From positions 186,001 through 250,000 of the forward strand of contig NZ_VSSO01000004.1 of NCBI RefSeq assembly GCF_008312885.1: 64,000 bases of DNA, given 5' to 3'. Shown here one piece after another: positions 16,057 through 27,075 of the stretch (positions are counted from its first letter, which is position 1; each line of letters starts with the position of its first letter). The notes under the pieces are model-generated. The model searched no databases. It was not told where the DNA came from and saw nothing but the letters and a program-made list of their open reading frames with translations. The translations under genes were made by a program, and so were the position numbers. The stretch is from Lolliginicoccus suaedae. Its GTDB lineage: Bacteria > Actinomycetota > Actinomycetes > Mycobacteriales > Mycobacteriaceae.

Positions 16057-17691
16057 ATGGCACGAACTGGTGAGGCCACCTGGTGGAGGGGGGCCGTGGC
16101 GGGCGTGCTCGCCGTCGCGGCCGCCCTCGCGGTGGGGCATCTGGTAGCGGGGCTCGTCCGTATCGAGTCCTCGCCGATCTTCGCGGTCGGTGATGCGGTC
16201 ATCGATGTGACCCCGGCTCCGATGAAGGAGTTCGCGATCCAGCAGTTCGGGGAGGACAACAAGAAGGTCCTGCTCGCATCCATGGCGCTGATGCTGGTGG
16301 CGCTCGCCGCCCTAGCGGGCGCATTGTCCCGCCGGACCACGACGATCGGCCTGGTGCTGCTCGGTGGGCTTGGCGTGGTGGCGGTGCTCGCGACGAGCAC
16401 CCGGCCCACGTTCGAGGTCACTGATCTGCTCGCGCCGGTGCTTGGCACGGCGGCGGGGATAGCGGGGTTCCTGCTCCTGCACCGGGCTGCCCAACAGAGT
16501 GCTGGCCAACAGAGTGCTGCCCAGCAAAGTGTTGGCCAGCAGGGAGAATCCGCGCCGGGCGCGGGACCGGCTCCCGATGCGGAGGGCGAGCCTCGCACGA
16601 AGGAGCTCACCTGGGAGATCCCGGGCCTGGGGCGCCGCACGTTCCTGGTCACCTCCACCGCCGTGGCAGTCGGCGCGGGAGCCGCAGCGCTGGGCGGCCG
16701 CTTCGCTGGCCAGAGCATCGACGTGGAGGCCTCCCGCCGAGCGCTCGACCTGGTGCCGGACGAGCCTGCCCCGCCGATCCCCGAGGGCGCGGACTTCGCT
16801 TCCGTGGGCACTCCGACATTCCTGACCGACAATGCCGACTTCTACCGCGTGGACACGGCACTGACCGTGCCGCGGCTGCGCGCCGAGAACTGGGAGATGC
16901 GCATCCACGGCATGGTCGATGAGGAGATCACGCTGACCTACCAGGACCTCCTGGACATGCCGCTGGTGGAGCGCACCATCACCCTGGTGTGCGTGTCCAA
17001 CGAGGTTGGCGGGCCGTACATCTCCACGTCCAACTTCATCGGTGTGGATCTCGCCGAGGTATTGCGGCGGGCGGGGGTCGATCCCCGTGCGGACCAGATC
17101 GCCACGCGCAGCGATGACGGCTGGACGTGCGGCACCCCCACCGAGGTCGTCATGGCGGAGGGCAGCAACGCGATGCTCGCGATCGGCATGAACGGCGAGC
17201 CCCTGCCGTCCGAGCATGGCTTCCCGGTGCGCATGGTCGTTCCTGGCCTCTATGGCTACGTGTCGGCCACCAAGTGGCTGGTGGACATGGAGCTGACGAC
17301 CTTCGCCGACTTCGATGCGTACTGGGTGCGCCGCAATTGGGCGGAGCGCGGGCCAGTGAAGACGATGTCGCGCATCGACCGTCCACGGTCGTTCGCCCGG
17401 GTACCGAGCGGCGGCTTCATCGCGGCGGGCATCGCCTGGGCGCAGCACATCGGGATCGACAAGGTCGAGGTGCAGGTCGACGACGGGCCGTGGCAGGAGG
17501 CCGAGCTGTCCACCGAGGTGAACGTCGATAGCTGGCGCATGTGGCGGATCGAGCTCGCGCTCGACCCTGGCACGCATCGCATCAGCTGCCGCGCCACCGA
17601 CCGCAACGGCAACACCCAGACCAGCGAGCGCGTGCCCCCGATTCCGGATGGCGCGTCGGGCTGGCACTCGATCGCCTTCACGGCCGAGTAG
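16057..17691 (+). CDS. Membrane-anchored molybdopterin-dependent oxidoreductase (SuoX/MsrP-like)
   Basis: This is a 544-residue fusion. Residues 1-150 hold about four membrane segments. A low-complexity linker of repeated QQSAG/QQSVG units comes next (about 148-165). A further signal-like segment leads into the oxidoreductase domain from about residue 240. The Mo-cofactor domain shows the likely Mo ligand cysteine near residue 311 in TLVCVSNEVGG, then FPVRMVVPGLYGYVSATKW and the C-terminal dimerisation domain ending VPPIPDGASGWHS. The catalytic part should face outside. It follows rskA by 23 bases. In related actinobacteria such proteins accompany SigK and fasciclin genes, which suggests repair or redox sensing outside the cell. 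The substrate is unknown. Confidence 0.85.
   Translation: MARTGEATWWRGAVAGVLAVAAALAVGHLVAGLVRIESSPIFAVGDAVIDVTPAPMKEFAIQQFGEDNKKVLLASMALMLVALAALAGALSRRTTTIGLVLLGGLGVVAVLATSTRPTFEVTDLLAPVLGTAAGIAGFLLLHRAAQQSAGQQSAAQQSVGQQGESAPGAGPAPDAEGEPRTKELTWEIPGLGRRTFLVTSTAVAVGAGAAALGGRFAGQSIDVEASRRALDLVPDEPAPPIPEGADFASVGTPTFLTDNADFYRVDTALTVPRLRAENWEMRIHGMVDEEITLTYQDLLDMPLVERTITLVCVSNEVGGPYISTSNFIGVDLAEVLRRAGVDPRADQIATRSDDGWTCGTPTEVVMAEGSNAMLAIGMNGEPLPSEHGFPVRMVVPGLYGYVSATKWLVDMELTTFADFDAYWVRRNWAERGPVKTMSRIDRPRSFARVPSGGFIAAGIAWAQHIGIDKVEVQVDDGPWQEAELSTEVNVDSWRMWRIELALDPGTHRISCRATDRNGNTQTSERVPPIPDGASGWHSIAFTAE
16492..16546 (+). repeat. In-frame 15-bp tandem repeat encoding QQSAG-type units
   Basis: Units close to CAACAGAGTGCTGGC repeat about three and a half times inside the oxidoreductase gene, giving QQSAG, QQSAA, QQSVG and QQG in the linker between membrane and catalytic domains. 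Such arrays may vary in copy number between strains. Confidence 0.6.
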
Positions 17692-17716
17692 GAAAAAATA
17701 AAAACTTTCTCGGCGA

Positions 17717-17746
17717 ACCAATCCAACCCGGCAGCAGCCACGAATT
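17717..17746 (+). promoter_or_regulatory. SigK-type promoter of fasciclin gene
   Basis: ACCAATC at 17717-17723 and CGAATT at 17741-17746 are separated by 17 bases, exactly as at 14092-14121. This supports control of the fasciclin lipoprotein by the SigK-like factor encoded 3 kb upstream. The A/T-rich AAAAATAAAAA just before it may act as an upstream element. Confidence 0.55.
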
Positions 17747-17805
17747 ACGCTAGAAGGCACCGGATAGAGTCCCCGGGCCCCCGTCCGAACAAGGAGAATG
17801 ACTCA

Positions 17806-18474
17806 ATGCGTGCAACCACCAGGATTGCTGCCCTTTCCGCAGCATCTGCCCTCGCCCTCACCCTCTCGGCCTGCGGCAGCGACGAGGTCGAATCGACCAT
17901 CGATGACGCGCAGAGCGGTGCGAGCGACGCCATGTCCGATGCCACCGACACCATGGGCGACATGATGGGCGGCGACGGAGTCACCACTGTTGACGACGTC
18001 TTCGGCTCGGCATGCGACGCCATCCCGCAGGATGCCGCCGACGAGGGCTCCCTCGACGGCATGGTCGACGACCCGGTAGGCACCGCAGCGAGCAACAACC
18101 CGCTGCTCAGCACCCTCGTGACGGCTGTCGTCGAGGCTGACCTCGTCGACACCCTCAACGACACGAACGCCGAGTACACGGTGTTCGCGCCGTACAACCC
18201 GGCCTTCGAGGCACTCGGCCAGGAGACCCTTGACGCCGTGCTCGCCGACAAGGAGCAGCTCACCGACATCCTCACCTACCACGTGGTGGGCGAGCGCCTC
18301 GATCGTGACGGCATCCTCGACGCCGGCACCCTCGACACCGTCCAGGGCGGCACCCTCGAGGTCACCGGCTCCGGCGATGACGTGCAGGTCAACGGCGCGA
18401 CCGTGCTGTGCGGCAACATCCCCACCGCCAACGCGACCGTGTTCGTCATCGACACCGTCATGATGCCGCAGTGA
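17806..18474 (+). CDS. Fasciclin-domain lipoprotein (MPT83/MPT70-like)
   Basis: This 222-residue secreted lipoprotein has a signal of about 22 residues ending in the lipobox LSAC, so Cys23 is the anchor. An acidic, methionine-containing spacer follows, and the fasciclin domain runs from about residue 85 to the end (NPLLSTLVTAV, NAEYTVFAPYNPAFEAL, ILTYHVVGERL, VNGATVLCGNIPTANATVFVID). Length and order match mycobacterial MPT83. An AAGGAG ribosome-binding site precedes the ATG. A SigK-type promoter lies upstream and a strong hairpin lies downstream, so it is a one-gene unit in the SigK regulon. The probable role is adhesion or cell-wall interaction. Confidence 0.9.
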   Translation: MRATTRIAALSAASALALTLSACGSDEVESTIDDAQSGASDAMSDATDTMGDMMGGDGVTTVDDVFGSACDAIPQDAADEGSLDGMVDDPVGTAASNNPLLSTLVTAVVEADLVDTLNDTNAEYTVFAPYNPAFEALGQETLDAVLADKEQLTDILTYHVVGERLDRDGILDAGTLDTVQGGTLEVTGSGDDVQVNGATVLCGNIPTANATVFVIDTVMMPQ

Positions 18475-18500
18475 TCTGCTAGGCACTAGCAAGAACCGCG

Positions 18501-18528
18501 AATGCCCCGGGAATCACCCCGGGGCATT
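18501..18528 (+). terminator. Terminator hairpin after fasciclin gene
   Basis: Eleven-base perfect arms AATGCCCCGGG (18501-18511) and CCCGGGGCATT (18518-18528) enclose a six-base loop, 27 bases after the stop. A weak T-run (ATTCTTT) follows. Confidence 0.75.
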
Positions 18529-18642
18529 GGCGTATTCTTTGACGGAGTAATCTTCCGAAAAAGCAGCGGTGATGACTTGCTACCGATATACTTCGCCAGC
18601 TGATTCCTGGACCGCGCGAGGGGTCCGCGCGATAATGCAATC

Positions 18643-19161
18643 ATGAGTTCTGCACCGCGAATCCAGATCGTTCATGGCGATATCACCACGATCCCCGCCG
18701 ATGCGATCGTCAATGCCGCGAACTCCACCCTCCTTGGTGGCGGCGGGGTCGATGGCGCCATCCACCGCGCCGGCGGCCCCCGCATCCTCGAGGAGTGCCG
18801 CCGCCTCCGCGCCACCACGCTGCCCGACGGGCTGCCCGCGGGCCAGGCCATCGCGACCACCGCCGGCGAGCTCCCCGCCACCTGGGTCATCCACACGGTC
18901 GGCCCCGTGCATTCCCGCACCGAGGACCGCTCCCCCGTCCTGCGCGCCGCCTACACCGCCAGCCTCGGCATCGCCGATGAGCTTGGCGCAGCGACGATCT
19001 CGTTCCCGCTCATCTCGAGCGGCGCCTATGGCTGGCCCCGCGACGATGCCGCCCACCAGGCCGTGAGCGCGATCCGATCCGCCCGCACGTCTGTCGCCAC
19101 CGTGCAGCTCGTGGCCTACGGCGAGGAGATGGTGGCGCTGCTCCGTCGCGCCGTGGGCTAG
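18643..19161 (+). CDS. Macro-domain protein (O-acetyl-ADP-ribose deacetylase-like)
   Basis: This is a 172-residue single macro domain. IVHGDITTIPADAIVNAANSTLLGGGGVDGAIH near the start is the ADP-ribose-binding loop with the catalytic-type Asn and Asp of the MacroD/YmdB class. FPLISSGAYGWP near residue 125 is the second phosphate loop. The length equals stand-alone bacterial macro proteins. It hydrolyses ADP-ribose derivatives in the family members that have been studied. It is monocistronic here, between the fasciclin terminator and the iron-box region, and no sirtuin is adjacent. Confidence 0.88.
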   Translation: MSSAPRIQIVHGDITTIPADAIVNAANSTLLGGGGVDGAIHRAGGPRILEECRRLRATTLPDGLPAGQAIATTAGELPATWVIHTVGPVHSRTEDRSPVLRAAYTASLGIADELGAATISFPLISSGAYGWPRDDAAHQAVSAIRSARTSVATVQLVAYGEEMVALLRRAVG

Positions 19162-19204
19162 GGCCAGCCCGTCGCGCGGGTTTTGGCAGACTCCTCCACT
19201 CTCG

Positions 19205-19223
19205 TTAGAATAGCCAAACCTTA
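19205..19223 (+). promoter_or_regulatory. IdeR/DtxR iron box
   Basis: TTAGAATAGCCAAACCTTA matches the iron-box consensus TTAGGTTAGGCTAACCTAA at 14 of 19 positions, including the outer TTAG and the AACCT core. It lies 78 bases before the adenylation/acyltransferase fusion gene. In this bacterial group such boxes mark iron-repressed genes. Confidence 0.6.
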
Positions 19224-19300
19224 TGTCCGTTTCGCGGTGAAGATCATTTTCATGCCATCCGCTTGGCGGGCGATACCCGGAGCCACGCGGAGGACCGTCC

Positions 19301-21928
19301 ATGCCCTCGACGACCATCGGCGCGATCCACGCCACCGAGCAGCGCGGAGTCGCCTTCGTCCACGATCTCCGCTCCTTCGGCGACGCCCCCGCGATCCTCG
19401 GCCCTGGGGGACCAGTCCTGTCCTATCGCGAGCTCGCCGATCGCGTCGATGCTGCCGCAGCCCAGCTCGGCACCGCGCCACGCCTCGTGCTCATCGCCAT
19501 GAGTCCCACCGTCGACGCGCTCGCTACCTATCTCGCGGCGCTCGGCAATGGACATCCCGCGATCCTTGCTCCCGCGGATGATCCCGCGATGCTCGATCGG
19601 CTGCGCTCCGCGTACTCCCCCGATGTCCTCTGCTCGCCGCGCCACGAGCGCTGGTCGATCACCCATCTCACGCGCTCGCCCAGCCACGCGCTGCACCCTG
19701 ATCTCGCGCTGATGCTCTCCACCTCCGGCTCCACGGGCTCGCCCAAGCTGGTGCGGCTCTCGGCGGCAAGCGTCACCGCCAACGCCGAGGCCATCGCCGA
19801 CTACCTCGGCATCCGGGCCACCGACCGTGCCGTCGCCTCGCTGCCCCTGCACTATTGCTACGGCCTCTCCATAGTCAATTCCAATCTCGCGCGCGGCGCG
19901 GCCCTGGTGCTCACCGACCAATCCGTCGCCGATCCGGGATTCTGGCACATGGTCCGGGCCGTCCGCGCCACGAGCCTGCACGGCGTTCCCCACACCTTCG
20001 ATCTGCTAGAGCGTGCCGGCTTCGACAGCACCGATGCCCCCGATCTGCGCTACATCACCCAGGCCGGTGGACGGCTCGCCCCCGAGCGAGTACGCCACTA
20101 CGCCCGCATGGGAACCGCGAACGGCTGGCGCTTCTACGTCATGTACGGCCAGACCGAGGCGACGGCACGCATGGCGTACCTTCCGCCCGAGCTCGCCGAG
20201 GACCACCCCGAGTGCGTCGGCGTTGCCGTTCCCGGGGGCAGCTTCCGCATCGATGCCAATCCTGGGGAGGAATCCGGGGAGCTCGTGTATTCCGGACCCA
20301 ACGTGATGATGGGGTACGCGGAATCGCCCGCTGATCTCGCCCGCGGGCACGATCTCCACGAGCTGCGCACCGGCGACCTCGCCACCCGCACCGAGGCAGG
20401 GCTGATCCGCATCACGGGCCGCGCCAGCCGGTTCCTCAAGCTGTATGGCCTGCGCGTGGACCTCGACCGCATCGAGCAGCAGCTCGCCACGCCAGGGGCG
20501 GAGATCGCCTGCACCGGGGACGACACCACCCTCGTGGTGGCGTGCAGCGGCAGGGCCCGCGCTCGGGATGTGCGCGAGCAGCTGGACTCGATCGTCACGC
20601 TCCCCGGCTCCGCGGTCGAGGTCCAGGAGTGGGAGCAACTGCCGAGGCTCGCGAGCGGCAAGGTCGATTACCCCGCCATCCGGGCAGCCCGCGCCAGCAC
20701 GCCGGACGCACTGCCCCCGGCATCATCGGTCGCTGATCTCTATCGACGCGTCCTGCGCGTGGAGAGCGTGCGCGAGGACCAGTCCTTCGTCGATCTCGGG
20801 GGCGATTCGCTCAGCTACGTCACCACATCGCTGGGCCTCGAGCGCATCATCGGCACCCCGCCGCGCGGCTGGCCCACGATGAGCATCGCCGAGCTCGAGG
20901 AGCAAGCCAGCCCGCCCGGACGCTTCCTCCAGCGGGTAGAGACCAACGTGGTGCTGCGCGCGCTGGCCATCATCGCCATCGTGGGATCCCACATCGGGGC
21001 GTTCAAGCTCGTCGGGGGCGCGCACATCCTGCTGTTCATCGCCGGGTGGAGCTTCGCGCGGTTCGTGCTCGCTGATGCCACCGAGTCACCAGCCGGGCGG
21101 ATCCTGCGCAGCGCCAGCCGCATCGCTCTCCCCACCATGCTGTGGCTGCTGCTCGCCCGAGTGCCGTTCGCCGGGGATGTCGGCTGGTCGAACGTGCTCC
21201 TGATCAACAACATCACGCTGGTCTCGGAATCGTGGGGCTACTGGTTCGTCGAGGCACTGGTGCAGCTGCTGCTCGTCGTCGCCATCCTTCTCGCGCTGCC
21301 ACCCGTGCGAGCGCTCGAGCGGCGCTTCCCGCTCGGCCTGCCCACCGTCCTGCTCGCCCTCGCTCTCGCCGCCCAGTTCCTGGTGCGCGACCCGGCCTCG
21401 AAGTTCCCCGAGCATGAGATGCACACCCTCGGCGTTGCCTGGTTCTTCCTGCTCGGATGGGTGGCGTTCCGGGCCTCGCGCTGGTGGCACACCGCGCTGG
21501 TGCTCGCCGTCGCGGCGGCCATGCTGCCCGGCTACTTCGACTATCCGGGCCGCGAGCTCGTCGTGGCGCTGGGCATCCTCGCGGTGGTGCTGGTGCCCCG
21601 GCTGCCGGTGCCGCGGCTGATGGTGCCTGCTATCGGGCTGCTGGCGAGCGCGTCGCTCTACATCTACGTCACGCACTACGCGTTCTACCCGGAGCTGCTG
21701 CGCCAGGATGTTCCCGCCCTGGTCGTGGTCCTGATCTGCCTGGCGATCGGTGCGACGCTGTGGGTGCTGTCGGAGTGGCTACACCGCCGCGTCGGTCGCG
21801 CGATCGCCCTGCGGCGCCGGGATCGCGAGCAGCGCGAGCAGGCCCACGCCGAGCACCAGCATGAGGCCAACGATTCCGCCGCGGGGCCCGTCGAGCAGCC
21901 ACGCGAAGAGGCCGAACAGCGCCGGTGA
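19301..21928 (+). CDS. NRPS-like adenylation-carrier protein fused to membrane acyltransferase
   Basis: This 875-residue fusion has three parts. Residues 1-470 form an AMP-binding adenylation domain with the loop STSGSTGSPK at about 140-150, YGQTEATARMAY, and ASGKVDYPAI near its end. A carrier domain follows with FVDLGGDSLSYV, the phosphopantetheine serine near 502. From about 550 to 830 there are roughly ten membrane segments beginning RALAIIAIVGSHIG, the R-x-H pattern of acyltransferase-3 proteins. The last 50 residues are hydrophilic, charged and antisense to the MFS gene. An iron box lies upstream, so it may activate and transfer an acyl or amino-acyl group onto a siderophore or envelope molecule. 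That product is inference. Confidence 0.85.
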   Translation: MPSTTIGAIHATEQRGVAFVHDLRSFGDAPAILGPGGPVLSYRELADRVDAAAAQLGTAPRLVLIAMSPTVDALATYLAALGNGHPAILAPADDPAMLDRLRSAYSPDVLCSPRHERWSITHLTRSPSHALHPDLALMLSTSGSTGSPKLVRLSAASVTANAEAIADYLGIRATDRAVASLPLHYCYGLSIVNSNLARGAALVLTDQSVADPGFWHMVRAVRATSLHGVPHTFDLLERAGFDSTDAPDLRYITQAGGRLAPERVRHYARMGTANGWRFYVMYGQTEATARMAYLPPELAEDHPECVGVAVPGGSFRIDANPGEESGELVYSGPNVMMGYAESPADLARGHDLHELRTGDLATRTEAGLIRITGRASRFLKLYGLRVDLDRIEQQLATPGAEIACTGDDTTLVVACSGRARARDVREQLDSIVTLPGSAVEVQEWEQLPRLASGKVDYPAIRAARASTPDALPPASSVADLYRRVLRVESVREDQSFVDLGGDSLSYVTTSLGLERIIGTPPRGWPTMSIAELEEQASPPGRFLQRVETNVVLRALAIIAIVGSHIGAFKLVGGAHILLFIAGWSFARFVLADATESPAGRILRSASRIALPTMLWLLLARVPFAGDVGWSNVLLINNITLVSESWGYWFVEALVQLLLVVAILLALPPVRALERRFPLGLPTVLLALALAAQFLVRDPASKFPEHEMHTLGVAWFFLLGWVAFRASRWWHTALVLAVAAAMLPGYFDYPGRELVVALGILAVVLVPRLPVPRLMVPAIGLLASASLYIYVTHYAFYPELLRQDVPALVVVLICLAIGATLWVLSEWLHRRVGRAIALRRRDREQREQAHAEHQHEANDSAAGPVEQPREEAEQRR

Positions 21929-23131
21929 CAGGAACGAGGCGGCCCGGCCGGTAGTGGCGTAGAGCCCATACATCTCGCCCTCCTTGCCCGGCGGCGTCAA
22001 GCGCCCGAGGAAGGTGCGCGAGGCTGACTGGGCGGGTCCCACGAAGATCGTCAGGATCAACCCGAGGAACCAGAACGCCGCGGGGCCGTCGGTGAGGAAG
22101 AGCCCGATGCCGGCGGCGATCATCGCGGCCAGCGAGAACACGATCACGATCTTCGGGCCGATGGTGTCATCGAGCCGTCCGCCGATCAGCGCGCCGATCC
22201 CGGCGAGGACGTTGGCGGCCACGCCGAACAGGATCACGTCAGCCTCGTTGATGCCGTAGACGAGCACCGCGAGGACCGCGCCGAACGCGAACACCCCAGC
22301 GAGGCCGTCGCGGAAGATGGCGCTGACGATGAGGAACTTGACGGTGCGCGGGTCCTCCCGCCACAGCACCCGCACATCGTGGAAGAGCTTGGCATACGCG
22401 GCCTTGACGCCCTTCCCCCGCCCGGCGCGCTCCGGCTCCGGGGGCAGCTCGGGTATGGAGAGGAACAGCGGCAGCGCGAACACCGCGAACCAGATCGCTG
22501 AGACGAGCACCGCCATGCGCACGTTGAAGCCACCGTCGGTGGTGAGCCCCAGCAGGCCGCGGGTGTCTCCTTCGCCGGCGATGAAGCCGAAGTAGCAGAT
22601 GAGCAGCAGGATGATGCCGCCGAAGTACCCCATCGCCCAGCCGAATCCGGAGACCCGGCCAATGGTGCGGGGGGTGGATACCTGCCGGAGCATCGCGAAG
22701 TACGGCACGTTGGACAGCTCGAACGCGATGGATCCGAGCGCGAGCAGGACGAGTCCGAGCCACAGGTAGTGGTAGTCGGCCTGGACGAAGGTCATCCCGA
22801 GCATCGTCACGATGACGAACGCGGTGAGCAGCGCCAGCGAGCGCTTGCGGCGCCCGGCGGCATCGGAGCGCTGCCCCATCACGGGGGCGAGCAGCGCCAC
22901 GAACAGGCCGGAGGCGGCCAGCGTCCACGCCAGCCAGGTCTCCGCGCCGATCGTGCCCGGAAGGTCGCGCCCCACTGCGTCGGTGAGGTAGACGGTGAAG
23001 ACGAAGGTGACGATCACGGCGTTGAAGGCCGCTGATCCCCAGTCCCAGAACGACCAGGCCGTGATCTGGCGCCGGCTCGTTGCTGTCGCGATGCGGCCCT
23101 CGGCCGGTGCGCCGAAGCTGTCAGGGTGCAT
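21779..23131 (-). CDS. MFS transporter, UMF1/Atg22-like
   Basis: This 450-residue, 12-segment transporter resembles the UMF1 family (ITAWSFWDWGSAAFNAVIVTFVF at the N-terminus, MGQRSDAAGRRKRSL after segment 2, YFAMLRQVSTP in segment 4). Segments 7-12 end in a short charged tail. Its last 150 bases overlap the 3' end of the iron-box-preceded fusion gene on the other strand. The start at 23131 is an ATG with no strong ribosome-binding site. UMF1 proteins are often amino acid or metabolite effluxers. Export of the product of the convergent gene is possible but unsupported. Confidence 0.8.
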   Translation of the reverse strand: MHPDSFGAPAEGRIATATSRRQITAWSFWDWGSAAFNAVIVTFVFTVYLTDAVGRDLPGTIGAETWLAWTLAASGLFVALLAPVMGQRSDAAGRRKRSLALLTAFVIVTMLGMTFVQADYHYLWLGLVLLALGSIAFELSNVPYFAMLRQVSTPRTIGRVSGFGWAMGYFGGIILLLICYFGFIAGEGDTRGLLGLTTDGGFNVRMAVLVSAIWFAVFALPLFLSIPELPPEPERAGRGKGVKAAYAKLFHDVRVLWREDPRTVKFLIVSAIFRDGLAGVFAFGAVLAVLVYGINEADVILFGVAANVLAGIGALIGGRLDDTIGPKIVIVFSLAAMIAAGIGLFLTDGPAAFWFLGLILTIFVGPAQSASRTFLGRLTPPGKEGEMYGLYATTGRAASFLSPALFGLFAWLLDGPRGGIVGLMLVLGVGLLALLAIPAPQGDRATDAAV

Positions 23132-23204
23132 GGTCGAAGCCTAGGGCAATCCGGGCGCGGCGGCGGGCCGAGCGGTGCATGGCGCACCATCATTCCGCCA
23201 ACCC

Positions 23205-23234
23205 TTGCTATGAAACGAGTTGCATAGCTATTAT
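23205..23234 (+). promoter_or_regulatory. Promoter and PadR operator
   Basis: TTGCTA (23205-23210) and TATTAT (23229-23234) are spaced by 18 bases. The palindrome CTATGAAACGAGTTGCATAG (23208-23227) fills the spacer, with ATG/CAT half-sites of the PadR type. The -10 ends six bases before the PadR start, so the mRNA is probably leaderless. Autorepression is the likely logic. Confidence 0.6.
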
Positions 23235-23240
23235 TGGCCC

Positions 23241-25951
<2,711 letters not shown>

Positions 25952-25994
25952 CAGGTCGTCGCTGAGGCCTAGCAGCTAGCGGGCCCTGGCACCC

Positions 25995-26054
25995 GGCCCT
26001 GGCAGTGGAAACTTTTTCGTCCCCAGCGAGGAAAAGGTTCCACTCGCCAGGGCC
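25995..26054. repeat. Hairpin repeat family A, copy 1
   Basis: The core at 26004-26044 begins AGTGGAAACTTTTTC and ends GAAAAGGTTCCACT, an inverted repeat. It is extended by outer arms GGCCCTGGC (25995-26003) and GCCAGGGCC (26046-26054). The same 41-base core recurs at 50062 and 50333. It lies after the FadH-like gene and may also stop transcription. Confidence 0.7.
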
Positions 26055-26238
26055 TTTCGCTGCCGCTTCATCTACGCGAGGTTTAGGCGCGCGAGGTCTT
26101 GCGCTCCCGCCGATACCGGCGAAACATGGGACATGCAGTGGTCGCCACGGCAAGGCCGACACCCACGGTCGCTACCGCGCGACGACCACCACAAACGACT
26201 CAACGCGGAACACACGCCCGCACGAGGAGTTCAGCACC

Positions 26239-26838
26239 ATGTACATGCAAGTATTCCAAGGCCACGTCGCCGACGAGCAACGCCTCCGCGACTGCCTCGA
26301 CCAATGGACGCGCGACATCCGCCCCGGCGCCACCGGCTACCTCGGCGCCACCTGCGGGACCAGCGATGACGGCACCTTCGTAGCAATGGTCAGGTTCGAC
26401 TCCGAGGAATCGGCCCGCCGCAACAGCGAGCGCCCCGAGCAAGGCCGATGGTGGGCCGAGGCCGAGAAATGCTTCGACGGCGAGGTCACCTTCATGGACT
26501 GCCCCGACGTCAGCGAATGGCTCGGCGGCCCCTCCGGCAAGGCCGGGTACGTCCAGGTCATGGAAGGCCACTCCCCCGACTTCGACCGCATGCGCGCCAT
26601 CATGAACGAGGAAGGCCAGCGCATCCACGAGCTGCGCCCCGAGATCATCGGCGGAACGCTAGCTCGCTACGGCGAGGACGGCTACATCGAGGCCGTCTAC
26701 TTCACCAGCGAGGCCGAGGCGCGCGAGCATGAGCGCCTCCAGATGCCCGCCTCCTGGCAGCCCGCCATGGACGAGGAACGGCGCCTCATGGGGGACGTGC
26801 GCTATCTCGACCTGCACCGGCCGCTCGCTATGAGCTAG
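26239..26838 (+). CDS. Duplicated ABM-like domain protein
   Basis: This 199-residue cytoplasmic protein is built from two similar halves. MYMQVFQGHVADEQRLRDCL (residues 1-20) aligns with GYVQVMEGHSPDFDRMRAIM (about 99-118). GTFVAMVRFDSEESAR aligns with GYIEAVYFTSEAEARE. WWAEAEKCF...FMDCPDV aligns with WQPAMDEERRL...YLDLHRP. The pattern fits a tandem dimeric-alpha/beta-barrel (antibiotic-biosynthesis-monooxygenase-like) fold. The ATG at 26239 follows ACGAGGAG. No catalytic residues are evident. It is monocistronic, with hairpin repeats on both sides. Function unknown. Confidence 0.75.
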   Translation: MYMQVFQGHVADEQRLRDCLDQWTRDIRPGATGYLGATCGTSDDGTFVAMVRFDSEESARRNSERPEQGRWWAEAEKCFDGEVTFMDCPDVSEWLGGPSGKAGYVQVMEGHSPDFDRMRAIMNEEGQRIHELRPEIIGGTLARYGEDGYIEAVYFTSEAEAREHERLQMPASWQPAMDEERRLMGDVRYLDLHRPLAMS

Positions 26839-26953
26839 GGGTTCGCGGCTCGGGCGGCATCAGCTGTGCCTGGCCCCGCCGCACTGCGGCGTCGCCCGCT
26901 CGTTCGTTGCCGCACCCCTGGCCCCGGCTGCCCCACTGGCCCCGGCCGCCCCA

Positions 26954-27010
26954 CGAGTGTGCGAAAAAAGACTGGTTTTGGGCCTTGAGCTGTCGTTTTG
27001 TGCACACTCG
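26954..27010. repeat. Hairpin repeat family B, copy 1
   Basis: This 57-base element starts CGAGTGTGCGAAAA and ends CGTTTTGTGCACACTCG, so the ends pair with each other. It shares 53 of 57 bases with the copy at 28081. It sits between the convergent duplicated-domain and rhodanese genes, consistent with a bidirectional terminator or a REP-like element. Confidence 0.75.
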
Positions 27011-27075
27011 CGGCCCTGGAACAGGGGCGCCCGGCAGACTTCGCGACGCCCCCCCCCGGCGTGCTCGACGCTCCT

